From the NCBI GenBank assembly GCA_937988885.1, contig CALKHR010000098.1, positions 1 through 64,000 of the forward strand: DNA of 64,000 bases. The letters run 5' to 3'. Positions within the stretch are counted from its first letter, which is position 1, and the number at the start of each line of letters is the position of its first letter. The stretch comes from an uncultured Roseiflexaceae bacterium. GTDB taxonomy: Bacteria; Chloroflexota; Chloroflexia; Chloroflexales; Roseiflexaceae. Below are positions 35,278-43,381 of this stretch, in pieces. Made by a program: the position numbers and the translations under genes. The notes under the pieces are model-generated. The model was not told where the DNA came from and searched no databases. It was given only the letters and a program-made list of their open reading frames with translations.

Positions 35278-36402
35278 TTAAACTCCAATAAAGACGCCAT
35301 CGAGTGAGAAACCTGCCACCCGCGACATGCCTGTACCGATCGCCGCTGTTAATTGCACATTGCGCTGTTCGCCGGGTTGTAATGTCATCTGTTGATGCCG
35401 CTCGATCGCTCCGGCAAGGCTATCGCCGGGGTAGTGTGTCCATGGCTCAAGTGCGAGCACGTAGCTGTGGCCATACCAAGGGTACTCGAATGTGCCGTTC
35501 GCTTCATTCCAGAACCACAGGTGTGGGAAGGCATCGAGAGTCCATGCCATACCGAAACTGACCTTCATCCGCTGATTGGTGATCGCGTACCAACCCTCCG
35601 GCAAGTCCTTGAGGTACAGCATATCTGCCGTGCCTGCGCCCGGTGGCTGCACTCGGCTCACGTCAACGAGCGATCCGTCGCGCCCGGGGCCCATTGGCCA
35701 GGCGAACTCTTGGCCCGGCACTAGGCGCTGCGTCTCGTAGCGCAACTGCGGGTGGGCCAGCGCTGTGCACGGGGGCACATCGATCACGCAATCGCCATCC
35801 AGGAAGGGCGCGCCAAAGGCTGGATGATGGCCCCAAGTCAGATCAAACGGCACCAAGCCGAGGTTGGTCAAGGTTTCATCGATCTTCAGCGCCGATGTCT
35901 CGCCCAGGCTGAGCGTTTTTTCGATCAGCAGGGGCGAACGCAGCGAGCGGGCAGTCAATTTGACGGCCACGCGCTCCGGCGTGTCCTCCACGATCTGCCA
36001 ACTCCACGGCAGAAGCGACGTTTCGCCTTGTGTGGGATACGTTGCGCCCGCTACTGTGGTGGCAGCGCCGCCGTTCGGCAGAATCTCCTGCCATCCGCCT
36101 GGGTAATAGTCGAGAAACTCACGACGACTCGTGGTATCGGAGGGGTAGACTTTCTCCAGCGTCCAAAATCCGTTTGGCGTGCGCCACATCACGTCCAAAT
36201 CGAGCGGTTTATAGCGGAACTCAACGATATCGCTGCCCAGTTCGGGCAGGATAGTCACTCGTAATAAGCTGTTTTCCAGCACTAGAGCGTCGAAGCCGCG
36301 TATCGTCAGTTCATCGACGATGCGCGCACCATGGTTTCGCAAACGATCTCGTCGCATCAGTTTATTCACCAGATGTTGCAAAGCAGATTGTGATAGCGTC
36401 AT
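35278..36402 (-). CDS. Aldose 1-epimerase-like protein
   Basis: 374 residues of the galactose-mutarotase-like superfamily: RVTILPELGSDIVEFRYK, then YYPGGWQEILPNGG, and the substrate His in TWGHHPAFG. Members interconvert sugar anomers or bind sugars; in rhamnose operons a mutarotase helps feed the isomerase. The start at 36402 has no ribosome binding site, so it may be read from a short or leaderless transcript; starts further upstream run into the operator palindrome. First gene of the operon with rhaEW. Confidence 0.82.
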   Translation of the reverse strand: MTLSQSALQHLVNKLMRRDRLRNHGARIVDELTIRGFDALVLENSLLRVTILPELGSDIVEFRYKPLDLDVMWRTPNGFWTLEKVYPSDTTSRREFLDYYPGGWQEILPNGGAATTVAGATYPTQGETSLLPWSWQIVEDTPERVAVKLTARSLRSPLLIEKTLSLGETSALKIDETLTNLGLVPFDLTWGHHPAFGAPFLDGDCVIDVPPCTALAHPQLRYETQRLVPGQEFAWPMGPGRDGSLVDVSRVQPPGAGTADMLYLKDLPEGWYAITNQRMKVSFGMAWTLDAFPHLWFWNEANGTFEYPWYGHSYVLALEPWTHYPGDSLAGAIERHQQMTLQPGEQRNVQLTAAIGTGMSRVAGFSLDGVFIGV

Positions 36403-36424
36403 TGTAAATCGTATCGAATAAAAC

Positions 36425-36438
36425 GCAAAACGTTTTGC
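36425..36438. promoter_or_regulatory. LacI-family-type operator
   Basis: Perfect 14-bp palindrome GCAAAACGTTTTGC with a central CG, the classical shape of LacI/GalR sites. It lies 23-36 bases upstream of the epimerase-like start. No LacI-type gene is in the window, so the regulator must be elsewhere. Confidence 0.7.
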
Positions 36439-36781
36439 TAACGTGAGTGATACCCAAGTTGGTTGGACAATCGGAGTGAAAAATGCGGAATGCGCCTGTT
36501 CGCGCCTATGTGCGGTGCTGAAGTGGTGTGCTACTATGCCGCACCTCGTCATATCACGTTTGTTTTTCTCCAAACGAAACGTGTCTGGCTGCGGTGGGAT
36601 GAATCGCGCTCTCATCGTACATCATTCCTCAGCCCAATCTCCACTCTGTTCGTGCCCAAACTGCAGTGATGTTGTGGGTTGTCCTCTGTGGCATTGCCTA
36701 TCTACATCTGGTCTGCTCCGTATTGTTTGGCAGCAGGGCGATCAGTCGAAGGGCGGATGGGAAGGGCGGCTGGCGATGTGG
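36439..36781. other. Spacer without a supported gene
   Basis: A cysteine-rich open frame exists on the plus strand but lacks a ribosome binding site and recognisable content. It probably holds the upstream promoter region of both flanking units. Confidence 0.5.
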
Positions 36782-36787
36782 TATAGT
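36779..36787 (+). promoter_or_regulatory. Extended -10 promoter of the ABC exporter leader
   Basis: TGGTATAGT (36779-36787) has the TGn extension and a TATAGT -10. No good -35 is seen. A transcript starting near 36794 would give a leader of about 400 bases before the exporter ATG. Confidence 0.5.
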
Positions 36788-36823
36788 GTGCGCGTACACT
36801 TCGACTCGTGAGGAGGTTCCACC

Positions 36824-36904
36824 ATGCCATTCATCTTCCACAATATGAGTGCGTTCGTCGCTTGTGGCGAGCGTGTGTGTATAGGTGTGGCTGTGGATCA
36901 ATGA
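36824..36904 (+). CDS. Possible 26-residue leader peptide
   Basis: A small frame starting ATG-CCA-TTC (MPFIFHNMSAF...) and ending ...GVAVDQ with TGA. The strong GAGGAGG at 36810-36816 lies at near-ideal spacing, better than many full-length genes here. It sits inside the leader of the ABC exporter gene, between the promoter and two terminators. This arrangement resembles leader peptides that control drug-exporter genes by ribosome stalling. No homolog is known to me. Confidence 0.45.
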   Translation: MPFIFHNMSAFVACGERVCIGVAVDQ

Positions 36905-37011
36905 GCCTTTAAACGTGCAACAATAGCTAGTGTCCTCGCCATCCGGTCGTGGAGCGACTGGTTTGGTTGAGACTCTATTGTTGGCGTATCGATAACTGAT
37001 ATTGAGCGCGG

Positions 37012-37121
37012 CTACGGCTATACATGCCGTGGTCGTTTGGTGCATAACGGCCTCGGAAATGGCTTCCGTGGCTTTTTTTGCACTTTTTGCGCGGCCATGG
37101 GCTTCCCATGGTCGTTTTTTT
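37012..37121 (+). promoter_or_regulatory. Tandem intrinsic terminators with alternative pairing (candidate attenuator)
   Basis: Terminator 1: GCCTCGGAA (37050-37058) with TTCCGTGGC (37064-37072), one mismatch, then seven T (37073-37079). Terminator 2: stem 37092-37101 with 37105-37114 around CCATGGG/CCCATGG, then seven T (37115-37121). Upstream, GGCTACGGC (37012-37020) can pair with GCCGTGGTC (37026-37034), while GCCGT (37026-37030) can instead pair with ACGGC (37047-37051), which would break into terminator 1. Both terminators lie within the leader, 70-120 bases before the exporter start. Confidence 0.6.
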
Positions 37122-37194
37122 GTGCCTGCGGAGGTTGAGCTATGTATTGCTCGGTTTGGTATGAGGCTTTGCGTTTGTATCAGGAGGTTTCTTG

Positions 37195-38934
37195 ATGAAG
37201 GGTCGTTGGAAACGGTTTTTGTCGTATTACAAACCCTATTGGCGGCTGCTGTTGGCCGATATCGTGTGTGCGATGGTGCTTTCGGCGATTACACTGGTGT
37301 TGCCGCTCTACACGCGCCACATCACCAAGACGATCCTGGCCAATACTGCGCCGGATATGTTGTGGCAGATCTACGGGGCGGGCGCGGTGATGCTAGTGTT
37401 GATTGCGGTCTATATCGCCTGCAATATGTTTGTCGATTATCGCGGGCATATGATGGGCGCGCTGATCGAGCACGACCTACGGCGTGAGTTGTTCGATCAC
37501 TATCAGCGCTTGCCGATGAGCTTTTACGATCAGCACAAGACGGGCCAGTTGATGAGTGTGATCGCGCACGATTCGTTCTGGTTAGCGGAGTTCTACCACC
37601 ACGGCCCCGAGGATCTGCTGATTGCGGTGCTGAAGTTTAGCGGCGCGCTGGTGATCCTGTTTGTGATCGATTGGCGCTTGAGTTTGCTGGTGACGGCGCT
37701 GTTGCCGTTCTTTGCCCTGTACACCTACTACTTTAACAAGCGGATGCGGCGGGCGTTGCAGCGCAGCGTCGAGCGAGTCTCGGAGATCAACGCGCAGGTG
37801 GAGGATACGCTGGCAGGCATTCGGGTGGTGACATCGTTTACGAACGAGGAATTAGAGCGCCAGAAGTTTGCGGTGGCGAACAAGAACTTTGTGCGGGCGC
37901 GGGGCGATGGCTACCTGAGCGAGGCGTTCGTCGATAGTGGGATGCAGGCGTTTGCGCAGTTGCTCTCGCTGGTGGTGATCGTGTTTGGCGGCGTGGCGAT
38001 CGTGAGGAACACGCTCGATCTGGCCGATCTGCTGGCGTACCTGCTGTGCGTGGGTATTCTGCTCGATCCGATCGAGCGGGTGGTGAACTTCTCGCGGTTG
38101 TATCAGGAGGGCATCACCGGATTCAACCGTTGTATGGAGATCCTGGAGTTGCAACCGGCGATTCAGGATGCGCCGCAGGCCCATGAACTGGGGCGTGTGC
38201 GCGGCGAGATCGAGTTCCGCGATGTGTACTTCCGCTACGGCGAGCAGTACGATGATGTGTTGAAGGGGTTCTCGCTGAAGATCGAGGCTGGCGAGTATGT
38301 GGCGCTGGTTGGCTTCTCGGGGGTGGGCAAATCGACGATCTGTTCGTTGATCCCGCGCTTCTACGATGTCACAGGAGGCAGTGTGATGGTCGATGGCTAC
38401 GATGTGCGCGATGTGACGCTGCATTCGCTGCGCCGGAACATTGGCATAGTGCATCAAGACACCTATCTGTTCTCGGGGACGGTGGCGCAGGCGATCGCGT
38501 ATGGCGACCTGAGCGCGAGCCGCGAGCAGGTGATCGCAGCGGCGAAGCAGGCGAACGCCCACGACTTCATTATGCAGTTGCCGCAGGGCTACGATACCGA
38601 TATCGGTCAGCGCGGTGTGAAGCTTTCGGGCGGGCAGAAGCAGCGTTTGAGCATTGCGCGTATGTTCCTCAAGAACCCGCCGATCATTATTCTGGATGAG
38701 GCGACCAGTGCGCTAGACAATGTGAGCGAGCAGGCAGTGCAGCGCTCGCTGGAGGAGTTGGCGATGGACCGCACGATGATCGTGATCGCGCACCGCCTCT
38801 CGACGATCCGCAATGCGCAACGGATCATCGTGCTCAACGAGAATGGCATCGTCGAGCAGGGCACGCACGAGGAATTGTTGGCACTCGGCGGTGAGTATGC
38901 CAACACCTACAACCTGCATGTGAATATAGTGTAG
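37195..38934 (+). CDS. ABC exporter, fused permease and ATPase
   Basis: 580-residue half-transporter. Residues 1-about 320 form six membrane helices. The ATPase domain follows: Walker A GFSGVGKST (373-381), signature LSGGQKQR (from 477), Walker B IIILDEATSALD and the H-loop IAHRLST. It would work as a homodimer exporting lipids or drugs, in the MsbA/LmrA/BmrA manner. The start is the ATG at 37195, with CAGGAGG nine bases upstream. Preceded by a long leader with possible attenuation, which fits induction by a translation-inhibiting drug. It ends 12 bases from the convergent acetyltransferase gene. Confidence 0.93.
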   Translation: MKGRWKRFLSYYKPYWRLLLADIVCAMVLSAITLVLPLYTRHITKTILANTAPDMLWQIYGAGAVMLVLIAVYIACNMFVDYRGHMMGALIEHDLRRELFDHYQRLPMSFYDQHKTGQLMSVIAHDSFWLAEFYHHGPEDLLIAVLKFSGALVILFVIDWRLSLLVTALLPFFALYTYYFNKRMRRALQRSVERVSEINAQVEDTLAGIRVVTSFTNEELERQKFAVANKNFVRARGDGYLSEAFVDSGMQAFAQLLSLVVIVFGGVAIVRNTLDLADLLAYLLCVGILLDPIERVVNFSRLYQEGITGFNRCMEILELQPAIQDAPQAHELGRVRGEIEFRDVYFRYGEQYDDVLKGFSLKIEAGEYVALVGFSGVGKSTICSLIPRFYDVTGGSVMVDGYDVRDVTLHSLRRNIGIVHQDTYLFSGTVAQAIAYGDLSASREQVIAAAKQANAHDFIMQLPQGYDTDIGQRGVKLSGGQKQRLSIARMFLKNPPIIILDEATSALDNVSEQAVQRSLEELAMDRTMIVIAHRLSTIRNAQRIIVLNENGIVEQGTHEELLALGGEYANTYNLHVNIV

Positions 38935-38946
38935 GGCGTGATCGGA

Positions 38947-39450
38947 TCAGAGCGGCTTGTACATGACGATGCGCTTGGCCATAGGCAGGCCCGCATCGGC
39001 TTCCTCTTGGTAGATGCGTTTCAGTTCGGGGGTGAGCGTGGCGAGGTCGAGGGTTTGGAAGCCAAGCCGCGTGTAGTACGGGCCATTCCAGGGCACATCG
39101 GAGAAGGTGGTGAGCGTGAGTGCAGGTGCTTCGTGCCCGCGCGCCCACTTAGCCACGGTGTCGATGAGCTGTGCGCCGATGCCACGGCGTGCATAGCGCG
39201 GGTCAACGTCGATCTCGCGGATAAACACCGAGCCAGGGATGGCCTGCGCAATCACGAAGCCGATCGGTTCGTCGTTCGCATCGGTGGCGACCCATATCAG
39301 ATCGTTGAGCAGGTCGATCTCTTCACTGATCAGTGAAGAATCGGCCAGATGCGGGTAGGGCGTGTTGCGGAAGAGTGCTGCTGCGGCGCGTTCCACCGCT
39401 GGGAGTTTGCCGAGATCGTCGGGGCGGGCTGGGCGAATGGCGTTCAACAT
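38947..39450 (-). CDS. GNAT-family N-acetyltransferase
   Basis: 167 residues. The acetyl-CoA site is IREIDVDPRYARRGIGAQLI (motif A with R-R-G-I-G), with GPYYTRLGFQTLD as motif B. DEPIGFVIAQ forms the preceding strand. GNAT proteins acetylate amines on small molecules, peptides or proteins; the substrate is not deducible. GAGAG precedes the ATG. It follows uxuA on the same strand but is separated by a strong hairpin (39488-39530). Confidence 0.9.
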   Translation of the reverse strand: MLNAIRPARPDDLGKLPAVERAAAALFRNTPYPHLADSSLISEEIDLLNDLIWVATDANDEPIGFVIAQAIPGSVFIREIDVDPRYARRGIGAQLIDTVAKWARGHEAPALTLTTFSDVPWNGPYYTRLGFQTLDLATLTPELKRIYQEEADAGLPMAKRIVMYKPL

Positions 39451-39487
39451 GATTTCTCTCTCTACCGAAAACGGCGGTTAGCCGGTA

Positions 39488-39530
39488 CGCTTGGTGCTGA
39501 CGCAAGTATGCACCGCGTCAGCACCAAGCG
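39488..39530 (-). terminator. Terminator hairpin of gntR-uxuA
   Basis: Perfect 16-bp stem CGCTTGGTGCTGACGC (39488-39503) with its complement at 39515-39530 and an 11-nt loop, directly after the uxuA stop. It lacks a clear T-tract. Confidence 0.7.
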
Positions 39531-39536
39531 TTGCAC

Positions 39537-40583
39537 TTAATCGTCGCGGTAGGCAGCCTGCATCAAACCTTTAATGTAGCCAATCGCAAATAGGCGACCG
39601 AGCGTTTCGTAGCCGGGGAAGCGATTGCTTTCACCTGCTAGCGTTGGGACATGATCTGGTCGTAGGACGCCAGTATAGCCGATTTTGCGATACATCCGCA
39701 AACATGCCAGCATGTCGGTCTGGCCGTCGTCGTGGAACGTCTCTTCGAAACGTTCGGCGGTGCCGCGCACATCGCGGAAGTGGACGAATGCGATCTTCTT
39801 TTGGCTGCCGAAATGCTCGATCACGCCGGGCAGATCATCGGTCATCAGGGCGAAATTGCCTTGGCAGAGTGTGATACCGTTCGATGGGCTTGGCACAAGG
39901 TCGATCACGCGCTGAAACGCATCGACGCTGACGATGATTCGTGGTACGCCACCCACCGAGGGGAGCGGCGGGTCGTCGGGGTGCAGCGCCAGCGTGACAC
40001 CCGCTTCTTCGGCGACGGGCAGCACTTGTTCGAGGAAGTAGCGCAGGTTATCCCAGAGCTTTTCGGCTGTGAGATTCAGGCCTTCGGGCACGGGGATGGT
40101 CGGCACATCCTTGATATCGAATGCGGTGACGAGTGCGCCGCCACGGGTGGGCTTATCGACGACGGTGCGGCCCCACGACTCGAAGGCCATGAAGTTGTAG
40201 CACCACACTTTGATGCCTAATTGGCCCATGGCGCGCAGCATGGTTTTGATCAGTTCGATCTCCTCGTCGCGACCGGGCAAACCGAGGCGCACTTTCTCCA
40301 TCGGCGGACTGCTTTCGAGCACCACGAGTTCGAGATTGTGTGCGGCGTAGCTCGCCTGCAACGCCCGCAGCGATTCAAGCTCCCATGGGTAGTCGCCGAG
40401 GGCGGTGCGCTCAACCTCGTGCGCCTCGATGCTGCCGTGGTTGGTCGTCCACGAGAATGCGCCGGTTTCATCGATCGATGAAGGGTAGGGCAGCACACCG
40501 ACGGCGTAGTTGACGCCAACTTGGTGCACTTGTTTCCACAGAAGCGAGGGCACTGGCGGCAGGAGTTCTGCGATTTTGATCAT
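39537..40583 (-). CDS. uxuA: Mannonate dehydratase
   Basis: 348 residues, TIM-barrel enzyme converting D-mannonate to 2-keto-3-deoxygluconate in hexuronate catabolism. Family motifs: WCYNFMAFESW, LALHPDDPPLPSVGGVPRI, ITLCQGNF (metal-binding Cys region), AFVHFRDVRG, DDGQTDM and RPDHVP. Length is a little shorter than the E. coli enzyme (394). AAAGGAA precedes the ATG. It lies 33 bases after gntR on the same strand. It could process glucuronate released by the GH2 enzyme or from glucuronoxylan. Confidence 0.93.
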   Translation of the reverse strand: MIKIAELLPPVPSLLWKQVHQVGVNYAVGVLPYPSSIDETGAFSWTTNHGSIEAHEVERTALGDYPWELESLRALQASYAAHNLELVVLESSPPMEKVRLGLPGRDEEIELIKTMLRAMGQLGIKVWCYNFMAFESWGRTVVDKPTRGGALVTAFDIKDVPTIPVPEGLNLTAEKLWDNLRYFLEQVLPVAEEAGVTLALHPDDPPLPSVGGVPRIIVSVDAFQRVIDLVPSPSNGITLCQGNFALMTDDLPGVIEHFGSQKKIAFVHFRDVRGTAERFEETFHDDGQTDMLACLRMYRKIGYTGVLRPDHVPTLAGESNRFPGYETLGRLFAIGYIKGLMQAAYRDD

Positions 40584-40616
40584 AGTTGGTTCCTTTATGG
40601 GCGTGAGAATGGGATA

Positions 40617-41294
40617 TCACAGCACACCATGCTGCTCGATCAGGGCGAGCAGTTGGATGCGGTTGCGTTCTAGATGCGCGTTTTGGGCTGCACGGGCGGC
40701 AGCAACGTCGCCTGCGCGGTACGCTTCGAGGATCGCGGCGTGTTCGGCTTCGTCTTGGCGTGCGCTGTCCAACGCACGGTGCGAGTAGACCCGCGCGATC
40801 TGCACGTGGCTGTTGAGCGAGGTGTAGAAGTTATACACTTGGCGGTTGTTGCAGCGTTCCACCAGGATCAGGTGAAAGCGCTCGTCGTGTTCGCTGTAGC
40901 GACGGTAATCGAAGCTCTGATCATCCTCGGCGCGTAGCAGCAGGCTCGCTTGGGTCAGCTCCGCCTCCAGCGCGTCGAGGTCGTGCGGCGTGAGATGCTT
41001 CAGCGTGTGCGGAACCATCCACTCCTCAATCATTTGGCGGGCGGCGAACATCTCGCTAAAGATCTCGGCAGTGAGCGGGCTGATGTAGGTGCCGACGCGG
41101 TTCCGCCGGATCACCAATCCTTCGCGCTCTAAACGAGCTATCGCCTCGACAATCGGCATCCGGCTCACACCCAAGCGTTGGCTCAGTTCGTTGAGGTCGA
41201 TTTTGCTGTTCGGCTTGAGTTCGCGCTCGATGATATGGCGCTTGAGGATGTCGTAGGTTTGCTCGCTCAGACTGCGGTGAAAGATTTCATTCAC
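40617..41294 (-). CDS. GntR-family regulator, FadR subfamily
   Basis: 225 residues. The N-terminal winged helix has LSEQTYDILKRHIIERELKPNSKIDLNELSQRLGVSRMPIVEAIARLEREGL, the GntR signature. The C-terminal all-helical FCD domain includes D-x-x-x-H-like metal-binding residues (HDERFHLILVERCNNR, then SARQDEAEHAAILEAY). It starts with GTG at 41294, eight bases after GGAGG. Members of this group commonly control uronate genes, and it sits directly before uxuA. It probably binds a hexuronate or mannonate-type ligand and regulates itself through the palindrome at 41331. Confidence 0.92.
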   Translation of the reverse strand: MNEIFHRSLSEQTYDILKRHIIERELKPNSKIDLNELSQRLGVSRMPIVEAIARLEREGLVIRRNRVGTYISPLTAEIFSEMFAARQMIEEWMVPHTLKHLTPHDLDALEAELTQASLLLRAEDDQSFDYRRYSEHDERFHLILVERCNNRQVYNFYTSLNSHVQIARVYSHRALDSARQDEAEHAAILEAYRAGDVAAARAAQNAHLERNRIQLLALIEQHGVL

Positions 41295-41330
41295 CTGCTA
41301 CTCCTCCTACGATGTGATATGGTGCTGGTA

Positions 41331-41344
41331 TGTAATATATTACA
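41331..41344. promoter_or_regulatory. 14-bp palindrome, likely GntR operator
   Basis: TGTAATATATTACA is fully self-complementary. It lies 37-50 bases upstream of the gntR start, where autoregulation is expected. It may also affect the divergent binding-protein gene. Confidence 0.6.
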
Positions 41345-41433
41345 GAAAGGGTGTCATGTCAAAGTGAGGTAAAAACTCATGATTGTTGATCGAAATTGAA
41401 ATAAAAATATCTCAGTAAAGAACTGTTTTACAC

Positions 41434-41462
41434 TGTTACGAATAGTAATAAACTGTTATAAT
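41434..41462 (+). promoter_or_regulatory. Promoter of the Tat-type binding-protein gene
   Basis: A perfect TATAAT (41457-41462) lies 17 bases after a weak TGTTAC (41434-41439). Three CTGTT repeats (near 41423, 41433 and 41453) and a TTAC-GAATA-GTAA inverted repeat surround it. These may be activator or repressor sites. The leader is about 245 bases long. Confidence 0.5.
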
Positions 41463-41714
41463 AGCGCCCGGTAGATGGACAATTTGGTTCCGCCTGGGCA
41501 GTCCTTTCGTTTGAGATAGATCGTGGTCAGGTGTTCGTGCTGATGCATGTATACCGGGCCATGTTTGTTTTCTCTGGGAATGATCATCCATATCTCTTGA
41601 AAAGAGAAGGTATCCCAGTTGTATTCACACTCAAAATATTCTGGTACTATACGAACACAAGAGGTTGTGATCTCAGTGAGGTGACTCACAAATTCTCTTC
41701 TCAAGGAGGCTTGG

Positions 41715-43085
41715 ATGAACGGATCGGGGGAAACACCGGGACATATTTCGCGTCGTCAATTTCTACGGTGGGCCACTGTAGGCACAACGAGTCTCTTATT
41801 GGCCGCTTGTGGTCAGTCTGCAGGCAATTCCGCAGAGGCGGATGGTGACGATCCTAACGCTCCTGGTGTAACAACTTCTACAACAATTCGCCTACAATCG
41901 TTTCTCGATCCTCGTGGCTCATCAGCTCGTGAAAAAGCCTTAGCGACGATCTTAGATCGATTCCATAGGGATCATTCCAATATACAGGTCACTGTTGAGG
42001 TCGTTTCGATCGAACAACTGAAGTCGGTCGTCCAAGAGCAGGTGAAGGCATCGAATGCTCCAGAGGTGACCTTCTTCCAGTCTCAGTACATCACCCAAGC
42101 AGTGCTTAACAATACGCTCACCCCGTTAGATCCCTTGATTTCGGGTATGGGGAGCGAGTGGCGTAATCAATTCTCCAATCAGGATTTGTGGTCGCAGTCG
42201 GTCATCAACACCAAGAAGTATTCGCTTGCCTTGGGTGAGAATGTTCGAGTGTTGTTCGCCCGCCCTCAGCTGATCACCGAGGCTGGACTGGATGCCACGG
42301 TTGGGCCACAGACGCTGACCGAATTGACGGAGTTTGGTCGCCGCCTGACTAACGAATCCACCTATGGCCTTGCTATGCCTTTAGCTCAGTCCGGCTCGAC
42401 GATCGAGTTGACATTTAACTCGTTGTACTGGGGATACGGTGGCGATGAGCACCTCGATGTTGCGGGTCGTGCTATCTTCAACAACCTAGCAGGTGTGAAG
42501 GCGCTCGATTTTATGTACAAGATGGTGCACGATTGGAAGATCACTTCGCCGGATGCGCCCTCTTTGTCGTACAGCGATCTCTCCCGTCAATTCGGCGAGG
42601 GTCGGTTTGCGATGATCTTGGATGGCGGCCATCGCTTACAAGATTGGCAGGCCCAAGGCTTGAATGAAGAGACGTTGGTTGCTTATCCATTCCCGAATTC
42701 AACTGGCGGGCCTGGTCCAATGTTCATCAACTCGTTCGACCTTGCCATTCCTAACGGGCATTCGGAGGCGCGACAAGAGGTGGCTTGGAAGCTGATTAGC
42801 TACTTCTTTACGCCCGAGAATATCCGCGAGTTCTCGATTGCAAATGGTTCGTTCCCGCCGCTAGCATCGCTCGCTAATGAGCCAGAATTCAATACACCGT
42901 GGCATCAGACGATGCGAAAGGTGCTTGATCAGTACGGGCGCACATTGCCGAAGACAGCTAACCTCAATGAGATCAACACCGTACTGTTGGCTGCGTTGAG
43001 TAAGCTGCTTGAGACGGGTCGTGGCACACAGCAACTGCTCGACGAGGCGGTTCGCAGCTACAACGAACAGGTTGGCTTGTCATAA
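41715..43085 (+). CDS. Orphan sugar-type ABC binding lipoprotein with Tat signal
   Basis: 456 residues, family 1 solute-binding protein. The N-terminus has the twin-arginine motif SRRQFLRWA (12-20) followed by the lipobox LLAAC (Cys32), which indicates export in folded form. The mature region shows IQVTVEVVSIEQLKSVVQEQ, LALGENVRVLFARPQLI and GPGPMFINSFDLAIPNG, consistent with a sugar binder. No permease lies nearby. AAGGAGG precedes the ATG. The next gene is pgi, after an intrinsic terminator, so the two are probably separate units. Ligand unknown. Confidence 0.88.
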   Translation: MNGSGETPGHISRRQFLRWATVGTTSLLLAACGQSAGNSAEADGDDPNAPGVTTSTTIRLQSFLDPRGSSAREKALATILDRFHRDHSNIQVTVEVVSIEQLKSVVQEQVKASNAPEVTFFQSQYITQAVLNNTLTPLDPLISGMGSEWRNQFSNQDLWSQSVINTKKYSLALGENVRVLFARPQLITEAGLDATVGPQTLTELTEFGRRLTNESTYGLAMPLAQSGSTIELTFNSLYWGYGGDEHLDVAGRAIFNNLAGVKALDFMYKMVHDWKITSPDAPSLSYSDLSRQFGEGRFAMILDGGHRLQDWQAQGLNEETLVAYPFPNSTGGPGPMFINSFDLAIPNGHSEARQEVAWKLISYFFTPENIREFSIANGSFPPLASLANEPEFNTPWHQTMRKVLDQYGRTLPKTANLNEINTVLLAALSKLLETGRGTQQLLDEAVRSYNEQVGLS

Positions 43086-43109
43086 GCACTATCGGCTGAG
43101 GATGAGAGC

Positions 43110-43142
43110 AGGGGCGGCGATGAAGAATCGTCCCCCTGTTTT
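43110..43142 (+). terminator. Intrinsic terminator after the Tat-type binding protein
   Basis: The stem AGGGG-GGCGAT with ATCGTCCCCCT has one bulged C and a 5-nt loop (43110-43137). It is followed by GTTTT. Confidence 0.75.
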
Positions 43143-43381
43143 CGTTTGAATAGCGTTTTGGCGGAATAATGCGTATGAAAGGGCTATATTCGCGTTACTT
43201 GTGGCATTGGTCTTGCCAACCTATATACTATACGCTATCATTGCATACTCCCAAATCTTGGGCGCACATTGAACTCCTTCCACGTCATCGTCCACAACCA
43301 TTCACGCTCAAACAAAGTGGTTGTACCTGGTAACATCGCTTCACGGTGCCTTGTTGTATTGCAAAAGATGAAGGAAGACGC

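Larger units (their letters stand above)
41295..41714. other. Divergent regulatory spacer
   Basis: No gene. AT-rich; contains the GntR palindrome (41331-41344) and a promoter for the binding protein at 41715. Confidence 0.55.

Noticed and set aside
36443..36811. Cys-rich plus-strand frame upstream of the ABC exporter leader
   Set aside because: No ribosome binding site; no recognisable pattern; ends inside the leader promoter region.
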